From Exiguobacterium sp. RIT594 (GTDB lineage Bacteria > Bacillota > Bacilli > Exiguobacteriales > Exiguobacteriaceae), in NCBI RefSeq assembly GCF_003339585.1, contig NZ_QPKF01000001.1, forward strand, positions 1,736,001-1,800,000: DNA of 64,000 nt. Reading direction: 5' to 3'. The notes below the pieces were generated by a model. It was not told the origin of the DNA. It was given only the letters and a program-made list of their open reading frames with translations, and searched no databases. This document shows positions 25,350-36,141 of this stretch, piece by piece (within the stretch, counting starts at the first letter, position 1; the number at the start of each line of letters is the position of its first letter). The translations under genes were made by a program, and so were the position numbers.

Positions 25350-26234
25350 TTACGCGACTTTTCGCAACTGTTTTTTCCGAATCAATAAACCATTCAAGGT
25401 AAAGACAAGGGCAGCCGACCAAATGAATGTAAACGCAATCAAGTGCGTTCTCGTAAAGGGTTCATCGTACAGAAGAACTCCGATGGCAAGCGACAACGTC
25501 GGAGCTACGAATTGCAGAAAACCGACGACTGTAAACGGAATCCGCTGCGCTCCAAATCCGAACAATAATAACGGAACAGCGGTAATGATCCCCGTCAAAA
25601 AGAGTCCGATCATCACAAAGGGAGACGACGTAAATGTCTCTTGCCCACTGATCCCCATATATCCTAAGAACAGGATGGCGATCGGTAACGGAGCCAGTGT
25701 TTCAATCGTCAAACTGACCGTTGACTCAAGCGGCCGTTGTTTTTTGACGACCCCGTAAAAACCAAAGCTGAAGGCGAGCGCCAACGAAATCCAAGGAAAC
25801 TTTCCGTAGCCGATCGTCAGAATCAAGACGCCAATCGTCGCAAGGAGAATCGCAAGCCATTCAATCCGTGACAGTTTTTCCCGGAAAAAGAACACCCCGA
25901 AAACGATGCTGACAATCGGATTGATGTAATACCCAAGCGATGCTTCGACAATAAAATTATGATTGACCGCCCAGATGTAGATGAACCAGTTCATGCTGAT
26001 GATCAGCCCGTTCAGGAAAAAAAGACGACGGGTAAACGGGTTTTTCAATGCCCCCGTAAACTTCGGCAATGCTTTTTGAAGGGATAATAATAACAGTAAG
26101 AAAATAAACGACCAAACGATCCGGTGGGCTAAAATCTCTTCGCTCGAGACGGTCGCAAGTAATTTCCAATAGATTGGCAACAAACCCCAAATGACATAGG
26201 CCGATAATGTTGCGATAAAACCTGATTTATTCAT
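25350..26234 (-). CDS. rarD: EamA family transporter, RarD type
   Basis: A 294-residue protein with ten predicted spans in two EamA repeats. The N-terminus SAYVIWGLLPIYWKLL and the segment FVAPTLSLAIGVLLYDEPF mark the RarD subgroup of drug/metabolite exporters, whose substrates are generally unknown. It follows a paralogous gene (26257-27132) by 22 bases and is probably co-transcribed with it. Confidence 0.9.
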   Translation of the reverse strand: MNKSGFIATLSAYVIWGLLPIYWKLLATVSSEEILAHRIVWSFIFLLLLLSLQKALPKFTGALKNPFTRRLFFLNGLIISMNWFIYIWAVNHNFIVEASLGYYINPIVSIVFGVFFFREKLSRIEWLAILLATIGVLILTIGYGKFPWISLALAFSFGFYGVVKKQRPLESTVSLTIETLAPLPIAILFLGYMGISGQETFTSSPFVMIGLFLTGIITAVPLLLFGFGAQRIPFTVVGFLQFVAPTLSLAIGVLLYDEPFTRTHLIAFTFIWSAALVFTLNGLLIRKKQLRKVA

Positions 26235-26256
26235 AAATAATTTCCTCTTTTCTCAA

Positions 26257-27132
26257 TCACGATACTTTTTTCATCTTCATCCGTCCGCTTGATATCCCAC
26301 TGATTGTAAAGACCGCGACGGCCAACCAAATAAACAGGAACGCGATGAAGTGAATCGGTGTAAAGATGTCATTGAATAAAAAGACACCGAGAATCAAGGT
26401 CAAGGTCGGAGCGATATATTGTAAAATCCCGACATAAACGAACGGAATCTTCGGCATTCCGTATCCAAACAACATCAATTGAATCGCCGTCGCCACCCCT
26501 AACATGACGATGGCTAACAGCGCTTCCGTCGGCAAGGCGAGCGGATTCGCTCCGGTCAGACCAAGCGTCAACAAAGCAAACGGCAGCGTGACCAGTGTTT
26601 CAAGAAACAGACCGGATAACGGTTCTGCCGCCGCCTTCTTTTTAAGAACGCCGTAAAAAGCAAATGAGATGGCGAGCGAAAACGCGATGATCGGAAACTT
26701 TCCGTACCCGAACGTTAAAATCAGGACACCCGTGACGGCACTCACGATTGCGAGCAACTGGGCCCGGTTCAAACGTTCACCGAAAAATAATAAGCCGAAC
26801 AAGACACTGACCAGTGGATTAATATAATAGCCGAGTGACGACTCGACGAGATACCCTTCACCGATTGCGTATAAATACAAGGTCCAGTTTCCCCCAAGGA
26901 CAAGTCCTGCCGTTAAAACGGTATTCCGTTGACGTTTGCTTCGCCAAAGTTGCTTGACGTGCTTAAACTTCCCTGTCAGTCGCAGTAACAACGTGACAAA
27001 GATAAAAGCACTGATGATGCGAATCGAGACGACCGTCCAGGCCGGTACCTCATCCGCAAACAGTTTGTAAATCGGTAACAATCCTCCGATCACATAGGCG
27101 ACGAACGTCGCACTCATTCCCCGTTTATCCAC
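26257..27132 (-). CDS. EamA family transporter, RarD type (tandem paralogue)
   Basis: A 291-residue paralogue of the next gene, matching it along the whole length (for example ESSLGYYINPLVSVLFG against EASLGYYINPIVSIVFG, and the shared LILTFGYGKFP/LILTIGYGKFP). Ten spans are predicted. It lacks the tryptophans of the N-terminal RarD motif (GGLLPIY-K instead of WGLLPIYWK), with no sign of a frameshift. Together the two may work as separate exporters or as a pair; nothing shows which. Confidence 0.88.
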   Translation of the reverse strand: MDKRGMSATFVAYVIGGLLPIYKLFADEVPAWTVVSIRIISAFIFVTLLLRLTGKFKHVKQLWRSKRQRNTVLTAGLVLGGNWTLYLYAIGEGYLVESSLGYYINPLVSVLFGLLFFGERLNRAQLLAIVSAVTGVLILTFGYGKFPIIAFSLAISFAFYGVLKKKAAAEPLSGLFLETLVTLPFALLTLGLTGANPLALPTEALLAIVMLGVATAIQLMLFGYGMPKIPFVYVGILQYIAPTLTLILGVFLFNDIFTPIHFIAFLFIWLAVAVFTISGISSGRMKMKKVS

Positions 27133-27159
27133 GATGAACCCCCTTCAATGTATACAAGT

Positions 27160-27186
27160 AAAGCCGCCATCATCATGGCGACTTTT
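27160..27186 (-). terminator. Terminator of the pseudouridine synthase gene side / rarD leader hairpin
   Basis: AAAGCCGCCAT (27160-27170) pairs with ATGGCGACTTT (27175-27185) around a four-base loop. It lies just past the rluF stop in the minus direction. The T run is short, so termination may be partial and the rarD pair could receive some read-through. Confidence 0.65.
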
Positions 27187-27190
27187 CAGC

Positions 27191-27886
27191 TTATTGTTGA
27201 TCGAGAATCTGGAACAATGTCTTCATTTCCGACTCCGTCAAATCACGCCATTCCCCGATCGGTAAATCACCGAGTTCGACGTTCATGATCCGGACGCGTT
27301 GCAGGCGTTTGACACGGTACCCGAACTCTTTACACATACGGCGAATTTGCCGGTTCAATCCTTGTGTCAAAACGATTCGGAACGTCCGCGACTCGAGCTG
27401 TTCGACGACACATTCCTTCGTCGTCGTTCCCAGAATGTCGACGCCGCTTGCCATCCCTTCAATAAATGTTTCCGTAATCGGTGCATCGACCGTCACGATA
27501 TACTCTTTATCATGATTGTTTTCTGCCCGTAAAATCCGATTGACGATATCCCCGTCGTTCGTCAGGATAATCAATCCGTCCGAGTCTTTGTCGAGTCGTC
27601 CGATCGGGAAAATCCGTTTCGGATGATTGACGAAATCAATGATATTCCCTTCGATGTCACGTTCTGTCGTACATGTGATGCCGACCGGTTTGTTTAAAAT
27701 CAAATACTCGAGTTCCGGCTTTGCCTGAAGCGGCTGTCCGTCAATTTCGACGGCGTCCGTTTTTTCGACCTGCGAGCCGAGCTCAGCTACATTTCCGTTA
27801 ATGGTCACACGTCCGGCATCGATGAGCTTATCTGCTGCCCGGCGGGAACAAAATCCTGTTTCACTAATAAATTTATTGATTCGCAT
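27191..27886 (-). CDS. rluF: RluF-like rRNA pseudouridine synthase
   Basis: An RsuA/RluB/RluF-family enzyme that isomerises a uridine in rRNA. From the ATG at 27886 it has 231 residues: an S4 RNA-binding domain (MRINKFISETGFCSRRAADK), then the catalytic GRLDKDSDGLIILTNDGD with the essential Asp, and GLNRQIRRMC. The wording around AENNHDKEYIVTV and RIMNVELGDLPIGEWRDLT resembles RluF more than RluB, so 23S U2604 (E. coli numbering) is the likely target. An upstream in-frame start (27952) adds an unrelated tail, while GAGGAC sits before 27886. Confidence 0.88.
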   Translation of the reverse strand: MRINKFISETGFCSRRAADKLIDAGRVTINGNVAELGSQVEKTDAVEIDGQPLQAKPELEYLILNKPVGITCTTERDIEGNIIDFVNHPKRIFPIGRLDKDSDGLIILTNDGDIVNRILRAENNHDKEYIVTVDAPITETFIEGMASGVDILGTTTKECVVEQLESRTFRIVLTQGLNRQIRRMCKEFGYRVKRLQRVRIMNVELGDLPIGEWRDLTESEMKTLFQILDQQ

Positions 27887-27976
27887 AAGTGGATGTCCTC
27901 TTTCTCTTTTGTAATCTTTACTCAGTGTAGCGTATCCGTTACCTGAAAACAAAATAATTTATCGGCAGGAAAACAA

Positions 27977-28007
27977 AATTCGCCTTCCTGTAATCAGAAG
28001 GCGAATT
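27977..28007. terminator. Terminator between mtaB and the pseudouridine synthase gene
   Basis: AATTCGCCTTC (27977-27987) pairs perfectly with GAAGGCGAATT (27997-28007); on the minus strand it is followed by TTTTG and TTTTCC. It ends the long hrcA-to-mtaB run. Confidence 0.85.
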
Positions 28008-28011
28008 CCTT

Positions 28012-29346
28012 TTAGATGGCTTGCTCTTTTAACGTCTCCATGACGCGAACGAATTGCCCATCGTTCATCGGGTAACCTGCTTTTATGATTTTGACGCGAA
28101 CGAGTTGACCAATCAAAGATTCGTCTCCTTCAATCGCGACACGTAAGTAATTATCTGTATAACCGACGAGACGGCCACCTGCTTCTTCCGAAAATTCTTC
28201 CGGTATGATTTCAAGCAGTTCTCCTTCATACTTCGATGCATATTCTTTTGCCAGCTGATCCGACAAGGCAATCAAGCGGGCGACACGTTGTTCTTTGATG
28301 TGCTCCTCCACCTGATCGTCCATCATCGCAGCTGGTGTCCCCGTCCGTTTGGAATACGGGAAAACATGCAGTTCACTGAACTTATGGTCGTTGATGAAGT
28401 TAAACGTCTCCATGAACTCTTCTTCCGTCTCTCCCGGGAAACCGACGATGACGTCAGACGTGATTGCACAATCCGGTAAAACTTCTTTTAAACGCGTGAT
28501 CCGTTCACCGAACTCCGCCATCGTATACTTCCGGCGCATCCGGCGCAAGACGGTATCCGATGCCGATTGAATCGGAACATGGAGATGGCGGACGACGATT
28601 GGCGAATCTTTAAGAACGTCGAGCACTTCATCCGTGATTTGACTTGCTTCAATCGACGAAATCCGAAGCCGTTCGAGACCTGCCACGGACTCGAGCGCTT
28701 TTAACAATTTCGCCAAATTGTAGTCTTTTAAGTCTTCTCCGTAACCGCCTGTATGAATACCGGTCAGGACAATTTCTTTGTATCCTGCGTCGACAAGCTG
28801 TTGCGCCTGCTTGAGGACATCTTCCGGTTGACGCGAACGCATCAGACCGCGTGCCCAGGGAATGATACAAAACGTGCAGAAGTTGTTGCATCCTTCTTGA
28901 ATTTTCAAGGAAGCCCGTGTCCGGTCAGTAAAGGCCGGCACGTCGAGTTCTTCGTACACTTTCGCTTTCATGATATTACCGACGGCATTGATCGGCATCC
29001 GTTCTTCCCGGAACTGTTCAATATAACCGATCATCTTATGGCGGTCCTGTGTTCCGACGACGACATCGACTCCTGGAATCGCCATGATTTCAGCCGGTGA
29101 CGTCTGCGCATAACACCCGGTGACACAGATGACGCTGTCCGGATTTTGACGGATCGCCCGTCGAATGACTTGCCGGCTCTTTTTATCGCCCGTATTCGTT
29201 ACTGTACATGTATTGACGACGTAGACGTCGGCATGATCTGCAAAGTCGACACGTCCATATCCCGCATCCTTGAACAGTTGCCAGACGGCTTCTGTCTCGT
29301 AATGATTGACTTTACAACCAAGCGTTTGAAAGGCTACCGTTGCCAT
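28012..29346 (-). CDS. mtaB: tRNA t6A37 methylthiotransferase
   Basis: A radical SAM enzyme that adds a methylthio group to N6-threonylcarbamoyladenosine at position 37 of ANN-decoding tRNAs (YqeV). The N-terminal UPF0004 domain has TLGCKVNHYE, VNTCTVT and CVTGCYAQ with three cluster cysteines; the radical SAM domain has CNNFCTFCIIPWARG; the C-terminus is a TRAM domain (about 375-440). The ATG at 29346 has AAAGGGTG upstream; a GTG at 29355 is also possible. It is the last gene after rsmE. Confidence 0.95.
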   Translation of the reverse strand: MATVAFQTLGCKVNHYETEAVWQLFKDAGYGRVDFADHADVYVVNTCTVTNTGDKKSRQVIRRAIRQNPDSVICVTGCYAQTSPAEIMAIPGVDVVVGTQDRHKMIGYIEQFREERMPINAVGNIMKAKVYEELDVPAFTDRTRASLKIQEGCNNFCTFCIIPWARGLMRSRQPEDVLKQAQQLVDAGYKEIVLTGIHTGGYGEDLKDYNLAKLLKALESVAGLERLRISSIEASQITDEVLDVLKDSPIVVRHLHVPIQSASDTVLRRMRRKYTMAEFGERITRLKEVLPDCAITSDVIVGFPGETEEEFMETFNFINDHKFSELHVFPYSKRTGTPAAMMDDQVEEHIKEQRVARLIALSDQLAKEYASKYEGELLEIIPEEFSEEAGGRLVGYTDNYLRVAIEGDESLIGQLVRVKIIKAGYPMNDGQFVRVMETLKEQAI

Positions 29347-29351
29347 TTCAC

Positions 29352-30098
29352 TCACCCTTTCAATTCAAAATGATACGATACGGCGGACAGGACATAGAGT
29401 GGTGCCGTTTCCGTCCGTAAAATCCGTCGTCCGAGTGATGCCGGCACGAAACCGCCGGCGGTTAACCGCGATACTTCTGTTTCCGTCAGTCCACCTTCCG
29501 GACCAATCACAACCAACAAGGAGTCCCCGGACTGAAGCCGGGACAGCGTAGAAGCGAAGGCAGCCGCCTCCCCTTCTTTCGCCGATTCTTCATAAGCGAT
29601 CAAACACGCGGTATAGTCAGCAGCACGTTGTAGGACTTCATCATACGTCACATACTCAATCGTCGGCAAGTGTGCCCGGTACGATTGTTCCGCTGCTTCT
29701 TTACTGATTTTTTGGAGGCGTTCCAGTTTTTTCGGAATTTTTTTAGCATCCCATTTCGAGACCGAACGGGCCGATTCGAACACAAGCAGACGGCTGATCC
29801 CAAGCTCCGTCGCTTTTTGGGCAACGAGTTCTACTTTATCCCCTTTTGGTAAGGCATAAGCAATCGTCACGTGAATAGGAAGTTCCGTCTCAATCGGCAA
29901 TTCTTCAAGCATTTCTGCGACGGCAGTTTGCTTATCAAGTTGCTCGAGTCGGCAACGGAACAGTCCTGTGCCGTCTAACACTAAAATTTCATCCCCGACA
30001 TCCATCCGCATGACATTTTTCATATGATGCGCGTCGTCTTTTGACAGGGTAAAGGTATTTCCTGCACGTGCGGTCTGATCGACGAAATATCGTTGCAT
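29352..30098 (-). CDS. rsmE: 16S rRNA (uracil1498-N3)-methyltransferase
   Basis: A SPOUT-class methyltransferase of 248 residues from the ATG at 30098 (MQRYFVDQTARAG). The PUA-like N-terminal part has DAHHMKNVMRM, and the knotted C-terminal part has VVIGPEGGLTETE and LGRRILRTETAPLY, which bind SAM. A longer reading to 30143 would run into prmA and is rejected; the chosen start follows the prmA stop by four bases with GAGG upstream. Confidence 0.95.
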   Translation of the reverse strand: MQRYFVDQTARAGNTFTLSKDDAHHMKNVMRMDVGDEILVLDGTGLFRCRLEQLDKQTAVAEMLEELPIETELPIHVTIAYALPKGDKVELVAQKATELGISRLLVFESARSVSKWDAKKIPKKLERLQKISKEAAEQSYRAHLPTIEYVTYDEVLQRAADYTACLIAYEESAKEGEAAAFASTLSRLQSGDSLLVVIGPEGGLTETEVSRLTAGGFVPASLGRRILRTETAPLYVLSAVSYHFELKG

Positions 30099-30102
30099 CG
30101 GC

Positions 30103-31050
30103 TTAAGCCTCACGTTTCGCGATAATGGCGACCCAGTCCTCAAGCTTCGTCGTCTCGACGATAGTAAATCCGGCGGCTACCATTGCGTCACGCACCATGT
30201 CTTTTTTCTGACCGATGATGCCCGATGCGATGAAGTGACCGCCCGGCAAAGTCAGTTCATAGGCATCGTTGACGAACAGCAAGATGACTTCGGCTAAGAT
30301 GTTCGCGACGATCAACTCAACCGGTTCTTTCAGTTCTTTCATTAAATCGCCCTGGCAGACCGTCACTTGCTGACTGACCTGGTTCAATGCCACATTGTCC
30401 GTCGCGGAACGAACAGCGACTTCATCCAAATCAAGGGCAAAGACGTCTTTTGCTCCGAGTTTAGCTGCTGCAATCGCCAGCACACCGGAACCGGTTCCGA
30501 CATCGACGACACGATCATTTTCTTGAAGATAGTTTTCGATTGCCTGGATACAGAGAACTGTCGTCGGATGTGTTCCGGTTCCGAATGCCATCCCAGGATC
30601 GAGTTCGATGATTTTTTCATCCGGTTGCGGTGTGTAGTCTTCCCACATCGGTACAACCGTTAAATGACGGCTGATTTTAACCGGTTTATAAAACTGCTTC
30701 CACGAATGGGCCCAGTCTTCCTCATCGACTTGTGTCAGCGTGACAGTTCCTGCACCAATCGTCAGACCGAATTTCGTCAGCATCTGAATGTCGCGTTCGA
30801 TTCCTTTGATCGTATCCGTCAAATCACTGCTTTCCGCAAGATATGCTTTGACGAGTACACCGCTGTCCGGATATTCATCGCGCTTCTTCTCATCCCAAAT
30901 CTCACCGAAGTTATCTTCACGGTGTGACATCATCTCGAAATCTTCGACGTCCTCGATGACGACACCGCTTGCTCCCGCCTCATGTAAGATGTTCGAGACT
31001 GCTTCGATTGCTTCTTGTGTCGTATGGACACAGACTTCCGACCATTTCAT
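30103..31050 (-). CDS. prmA: Ribosomal protein L11 methyltransferase
   Basis: It trimethylates ribosomal protein L11. At 315 residues it has the two-domain layout of the family: an N-terminal L11-binding domain (WSEVCVHTTQEAIEAVSNIL, EDWAHSWKQFYKPVKI) and a SAM domain with MAFGTGTHPTTVLC, VVDVGTGSGVLAIAAAKLGA and VANILAEVI. It follows dnaJ by 23 bases, the common Firmicute order dnaJ-prmA-rsmE-mtaB. Confidence 0.97.
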   Translation of the reverse strand: MKWSEVCVHTTQEAIEAVSNILHEAGASGVVIEDVEDFEMMSHREDNFGEIWDEKKRDEYPDSGVLVKAYLAESSDLTDTIKGIERDIQMLTKFGLTIGAGTVTLTQVDEEDWAHSWKQFYKPVKISRHLTVVPMWEDYTPQPDEKIIELDPGMAFGTGTHPTTVLCIQAIENYLQENDRVVDVGTGSGVLAIAAAKLGAKDVFALDLDEVAVRSATDNVALNQVSQQVTVCQGDLMKELKEPVELIVANILAEVILLFVNDAYELTLPGGHFIASGIIGQKKDMVRDAMVAAGFTIVETTKLEDWVAIIAKREA

Positions 31051-31073
31051 TTCCTGTCACGCTCCTTTAGTGA

Positions 31074-32186
31074 TCACCCTGTAAAGAATGTTTTGATGCG
31101 GCTGAATACGCCTTCGTGTTGTTCTTCGACACCTTTTTCATCACTGATTTCGTTGAACTCACGAAGCAGTTCTTTTTGACGGTCCGTCAGATTTTTTGGT
31201 GTGATGATGACGACATTGACATACTGATCCCCGTGATGGCCTGAACGGACGTTTGGCATCCCTTTGCCACGCAGACGGAACCGTGAACCGGTTTGTGTAC
31301 CGGCCGGAATTTTCAAGCTGACTTTCCCGTGAACAGTCGGTACTTCGATTTCATCTCCAAGCGTCGCTTGTGCGAACGTGAGCGGCATATCCATGACAAT
31401 ATGGTCATCAACGCGTTCAAATAATTCATGTTCCCGAACACGGACGACGACATACAGATCACCGAATGGTCCGCCGTTCACACCGGCTTCCCCTTTACCT
31501 GCTAGACGAATCTGTTGACCATTGTCGATCCCGGCTGGAATCTTGACGCGGACATCTTTATTTTTACGGACACGACCGGCTCCGCGGCATGTTTCACATG
31601 GTTCTTTGACGATTTGTCCACGACCGTGGCATGTCGAACACGTCGTTTGATTGACGACACGTCCAAACATCGTATTTTGCTCGACATTGATGTGTCCTGA
31701 TCCACCACAACGTTTACATGTTTCCGGATGTGTTCCCGGTTTAGCACCTGAACCGTGACACGTTCCGCAGTCTTCTTCGACTGGAATCGTAATGACTTTC
31801 TCGACACCAGAGAAAGCTTCCATGAAGTCGATTTCTTCGACATATTGTAAATCCTGCCCTTTACGCGGGGCATTCGGATCTTGACGGCGTCCGCCACCGA
31901 AGAACATATCAAAGATGTCGCCGAACCCTTCTGCTCCACCAAAGCCACCGCCGCCTTGCGATGGATCCTGGTGACCAAACTGGTCGTAACGGGCACGTTG
32001 ATTGTCGTCTGACAAGACTTCATAGGCTTCCGACAACTCTTTGAATTTTTGATCGGCATCCGCCTCTTTATTGACATCCGGATGGTAGGTCCGGGCAAGT
32101 TTCCGGTAAGCTCGTTTAATCTCTGCTGCTGAGGCATCGCGCGCGACGCCTAACACTTCATAATAATCGCGTTTTTCCACGTGCAT
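31074..32186 (-). CDS. dnaJ: Chaperone DnaJ (Hsp40)
   Basis: A co-chaperone that delivers substrates to DnaK and stimulates its ATPase. The 370-residue protein has a J domain (about 5-70, with the HPD motif in TYHPDVN), a Gly/Phe-rich stretch (about 75-100), four CxxCxGxG zinc repeats (about 140-210) and the C-terminal substrate domains. The start may be the ATG at 32186 or the GTG two codons later (giving [10 protein letters not shown], closer to B. subtilis). A hairpin separates it from dnaK, and a weak promoter-like TTTCCA/TAAAAT pair follows that hairpin. Confidence 0.97.
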   Translation of the reverse strand: MHVEKRDYYEVLGVARDASAAEIKRAYRKLARTYHPDVNKEADADQKFKELSEAYEVLSDDNQRARYDQFGHQDPSQGGGGFGGAEGFGDIFDMFFGGGRRQDPNAPRKGQDLQYVEEIDFMEAFSGVEKVITIPVEEDCGTCHGSGAKPGTHPETCKRCGGSGHINVEQNTMFGRVVNQTTCSTCHGRGQIVKEPCETCRGAGRVRKNKDVRVKIPAGIDNGQQIRLAGKGEAGVNGGPFGDLYVVVRVREHELFERVDDHIVMDMPLTFAQATLGDEIEVPTVHGKVSLKIPAGTQTGSRFRLRGKGMPNVRSGHHGDQYVNVVIITPKNLTDRQKELLREFNEISDEKGVEEQHEGVFSRIKTFFTG

Positions 32187-32253
32187 TCTTCCTCTCTTTA
32201 GGTCCGATTCATTTCATACTGTTTGATTTTACCGAACTTCAGGCGACATGGAA

Positions 32254-32284
32254 AGAGCCAAAGCGCGGATTACGCTTTGGCTCT
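32254..32284 (-). terminator. Intercistronic hairpin between dnaK and dnaJ
   Basis: A 12-base perfect stem (32254-32265 with 32273-32284) and a seven-base loop, followed by only TTTCC on the minus strand. It may partly terminate transcripts after dnaK or protect their 3' ends, so that DnaJ is made in smaller amounts than DnaK. Confidence 0.7.
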
Positions 32285-32313
32285 CTCTAGCGCCCGAAAA
32301 ATCGGTCGGTTAC

Positions 32314-34164
<1,851 letters not shown>

Positions 34165-34195
34165 TTAGTAGTGTTAAATCAGATCGAAACGTAAA

Positions 34196-34762
34196 TTATT
34201 CTGCGACTTTGACCATACTTGGACGAATGACACGATCGTGTAATTTGTATCCTTTTTGGAATTCCGCTGTGACGACACCTGATTCATGTTCTTCACTCGG
34301 CTCCTGAACGACTGCCTGGTGCAGGTTCGGATCAAAGGCTTCCCCGACTGCAGGAATCTCGATGACGCCTTCGTTTTGAAGTGTTTCCACTAATTGACGT
34401 TTGACCATCTCAACACCGGCAAGAACAGACTGTGTTTCTTCGTTGTCCGATTCAATCTGCAACGCACGGTCAAGATTATCGACTAATGGGAGTAACTTTT
34501 CGACGATGGTCTGAGACGAGTACTTTGCACGGTTTTCGGCTTCAATCCGGTTCCGACGTTTGAAGTTGTCGAAATCCGCACGGAGGCGTAATTCTGATGC
34601 TTTCGCTTCTGCGAGTTGTGCTTCGAAGTCGGGTGCCGCCGGTTCTTCAACGAGATCCGCCTGGACGACCTCTTCTTCTGTTACTTCAACTGTTTCTGCT
34701 TCTGTTTGTTGCTCGGTTGTTTCGTCAGTATTGAGGTTTTGATTCTGCTTATTTTCTTCCAC
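34196..34762 (-). CDS. grpE: Nucleotide exchange factor GrpE
   Basis: It releases ADP from DnaK. The 188-residue protein has a very acidic, disordered N-terminus (about 1-45), a long helix for dimerisation (LRADFDNFKRRNRIEAE), and a C-terminal beta domain (GEAFDPNLHQAVV, KGYKLHDRVIRPSMVKVAE). The start is GTG at 34762 with AAAGGGG upstream. Between hrcA (24-base gap) and dnaK. Confidence 0.97.
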   Translation of the reverse strand: MEENKQNQNLNTDETTEQQTEAETVEVTEEEVVQADLVEEPAAPDFEAQLAEAKASELRLRADFDNFKRRNRIEAENRAKYSSQTIVEKLLPLVDNLDRALQIESDNEETQSVLAGVEMVKRQLVETLQNEGVIEIPAVGEAFDPNLHQAVVQEPSEEHESGVVTAEFQKGYKLHDRVIRPSMVKVAE

Positions 34763-34786
34763 TCTGAATCGAGCCCCTTTCTATAT

Positions 34787-35824
34787 TCAATCCAAGTTGT
34801 TTTTACGCAACTCGGTTTGGAATGCTTGTAAAAGATGAATGATCGAATTGATGCCTCGATTATAATCCATCCGTTTCGGCCCAATCAGGGCGAGTGTACC
34901 GAGTGAGACGCCGTCAACGGAGTAATGGGCACGAATCACACTGCAGTCTTTTAAGGCATCGACGTTATTTTCGCTGCCGATTGTAATCAAAATCTGATTA
35001 TCAAGACTCGGACTCAAGAAATCGAACAAGGCTTCCTGTTGCTCGATCAACTCGAGGACCGGACGCAGTTTCGCGACATCCTGAAACTCAGGTTGATCAA
35101 ACATGTTCGCTTTCCCCCCCAGATAAATCAAAGGGCGTTCCTCATGCTGATCCGTCAAGACGATATCGAGTGCTTTTGACAGCAGGGTCGTCTGCTCCGA
35201 ATGTTCGGAACGGAACCGTCTGATTTCTTCGAGCAGACGGAGACGCAATTGACTGAGCGGCGTTCCGCGTAACGTTTGGTTCAACCGTTCCATCAGGCGG
35301 CTTGCCGCCTCACGTGAGAGGGCTTCCGCGAGCTGAAGTGTCTTATGTTCGACGTGACCGGTTTCTGTCACGAGAACGATAACGACACGTCCTTCCGCTA
35401 AGGGAATCAGTTCTAAATGATGGAGACGTTGTCCTTCTTCTTTTGGACCTAATACAAGCGTCGTATAATGTGTCAATTCGCTCAACAAGTCCGCTGTATG
35501 TCGGATCAACCGATCATTTTCATTCACGGAATGGGCAAATAACGATTTTAACGCTTTTGCCTCTTGCGGTGAGATGCTTTCCGGACGAATCAGATGATCG
35601 ACATAAAATCGATATCCAAGCTCGGATGGAATTCGGCCGGCAGAAGTATGCGGCTTTTCAATCAATCCCATTTCTTCGAGGTCCGCCATCTCATTTCGAA
35701 TGGTCGCGGAACTGAACGTCACGTCACTCCGTTTCGAGAGCGTCCGTGAGCCGACGGGTTGAGCGGTTTTGATATAATCATCGACGATTGCACGTAAAAT
35801 CAACAATTGGCGATCCGTCAGCAC
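34787..35824 (-). CDS. hrcA: Heat-inducible transcription repressor HrcA
   Basis: The repressor of class I heat-shock genes, binding CIRCE with the help of GroEL. It has a winged-helix N-terminus ([49 protein letters not shown]) followed by a GAF-like domain, about 345 residues. The GTG at 35824 is favoured over GTG at 35836 because AAGGTGG then lies eight bases upstream and the protein begins MLTDRQ like its relatives. It is first in the operon, so it controls its own synthesis. Confidence 0.96.
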   Translation of the reverse strand: MLTDRQLLILRAIVDDYIKTAQPVGSRTLSKRSDVTFSSATIRNEMADLEEMGLIEKPHTSAGRIPSELGYRFYVDHLIRPESISPQEAKALKSLFAHSVNENDRLIRHTADLLSELTHYTTLVLGPKEEGQRLHHLELIPLAEGRVVIVLVTETGHVEHKTLQLAEALSREAASRLMERLNQTLRGTPLSQLRLRLLEEIRRFRSEHSEQTTLLSKALDIVLTDQHEERPLIYLGGKANMFDQPEFQDVAKLRPVLELIEQQEALFDFLSPSLDNQILITIGSENNVDALKDCSVIRAHYSVDGVSLGTLALIGPKRMDYNRGINSIIHLLQAFQTELRKNNLD

Positions 35825-35845
35825 CTTCTTCACCACCTTATTTTG

Positions 35846-35872
35846 TTAGCACTCACTTTTAACGAGTGCTAA
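35846..35872 (-). promoter_or_regulatory. CIRCE operator (HrcA binding site)
   Basis: A perfect CIRCE element: TTAGCACTC (35846-35854), nine bases, GAGTGCTAA (35864-35872). It lies just after the expected transcription start and ahead of hrcA, so HrcA represses the hrcA-grpE-dnaK-dnaJ operon until heat shock. Confidence 0.98.
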
Positions 35873-35882
35873 TTACATCTTT

Positions 35883-35911
35883 ACTATAAGGAATCCTGGA
35901 AATGATGTCAA
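35883..35911 (-). promoter_or_regulatory. Sigma-A promoter of the hrcA heat-shock operon
   Basis: On the minus strand TTGACA (complement 35906-35911), 17 bases, TATAGT (complement 35883-35888). Both hexamers and the spacing are near perfect, and the CIRCE operator begins about ten bases downstream. Confidence 0.93.
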
Positions 35912-35985
35912 CCAATTTGCTGAACCCTTTGAAGACTTTCCCATTCTGCGATACAGTGAAACAAACGACGCAAAGGATGAGGTCT

Positions 35986-36081
35986 ATGCTCGAACTGTTT
36001 GCCATGGCCGGTGTATTCGTTTGGGTGTTCATCGCGATCATCGGAACGACCGCCTATTTTTTACGAAAACCGAAAAAATAA
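35986..36081 (+). CDS. Small single-span membrane protein of 31 residues
   Basis: A short open reading frame on the opposite strand to its neighbours: MLELFAMAGVFVWVFIAIIG, then TTAYFLRKPKK. It has GGATGAGG upstream of its ATG, one hydrophobic helix (about 5-25) and a positively charged C-terminus, which predicts an inside C-terminal end. A strong terminator begins at its stop codon. These features together support a real gene. No family is recognised; a partner of a larger membrane complex is the general expectation for such proteins. Confidence 0.7.
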   Translation: MLELFAMAGVFVWVFIAIIGTTAYFLRKPKK

Positions 36082-36117
36082 AACGGCGTCCACATACTTT
36101 CGTATGGACGCCGTTTT
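36080..36117. terminator. Bidirectional terminator between the small membrane protein gene and hemW
   Basis: AAAACGGCGTC (36080-36090) pairs with GACGCCGTTTT (36107-36117), extended by CATAC/GTATG inside and with a four-base loop. T runs are available on both strands. Confidence 0.9.
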
Positions 36118-36141
36118 CATTCGTACGGTCTTACTGTTCTG

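Noticed and set aside
26257-27132. Possible frameshift or decay of the second RarD-type gene
   Set aside because: The motif difference near the N-terminus is a substitution and one-residue loss; the frame is intact end to end and all spans are present.
31502-32137. 211-codon open frame in another frame of dnaJ
   Set aside because: It fully overlaps a clear DnaJ with intact zinc repeats; the translated product is Arg/Lys/Thr-rich without features.
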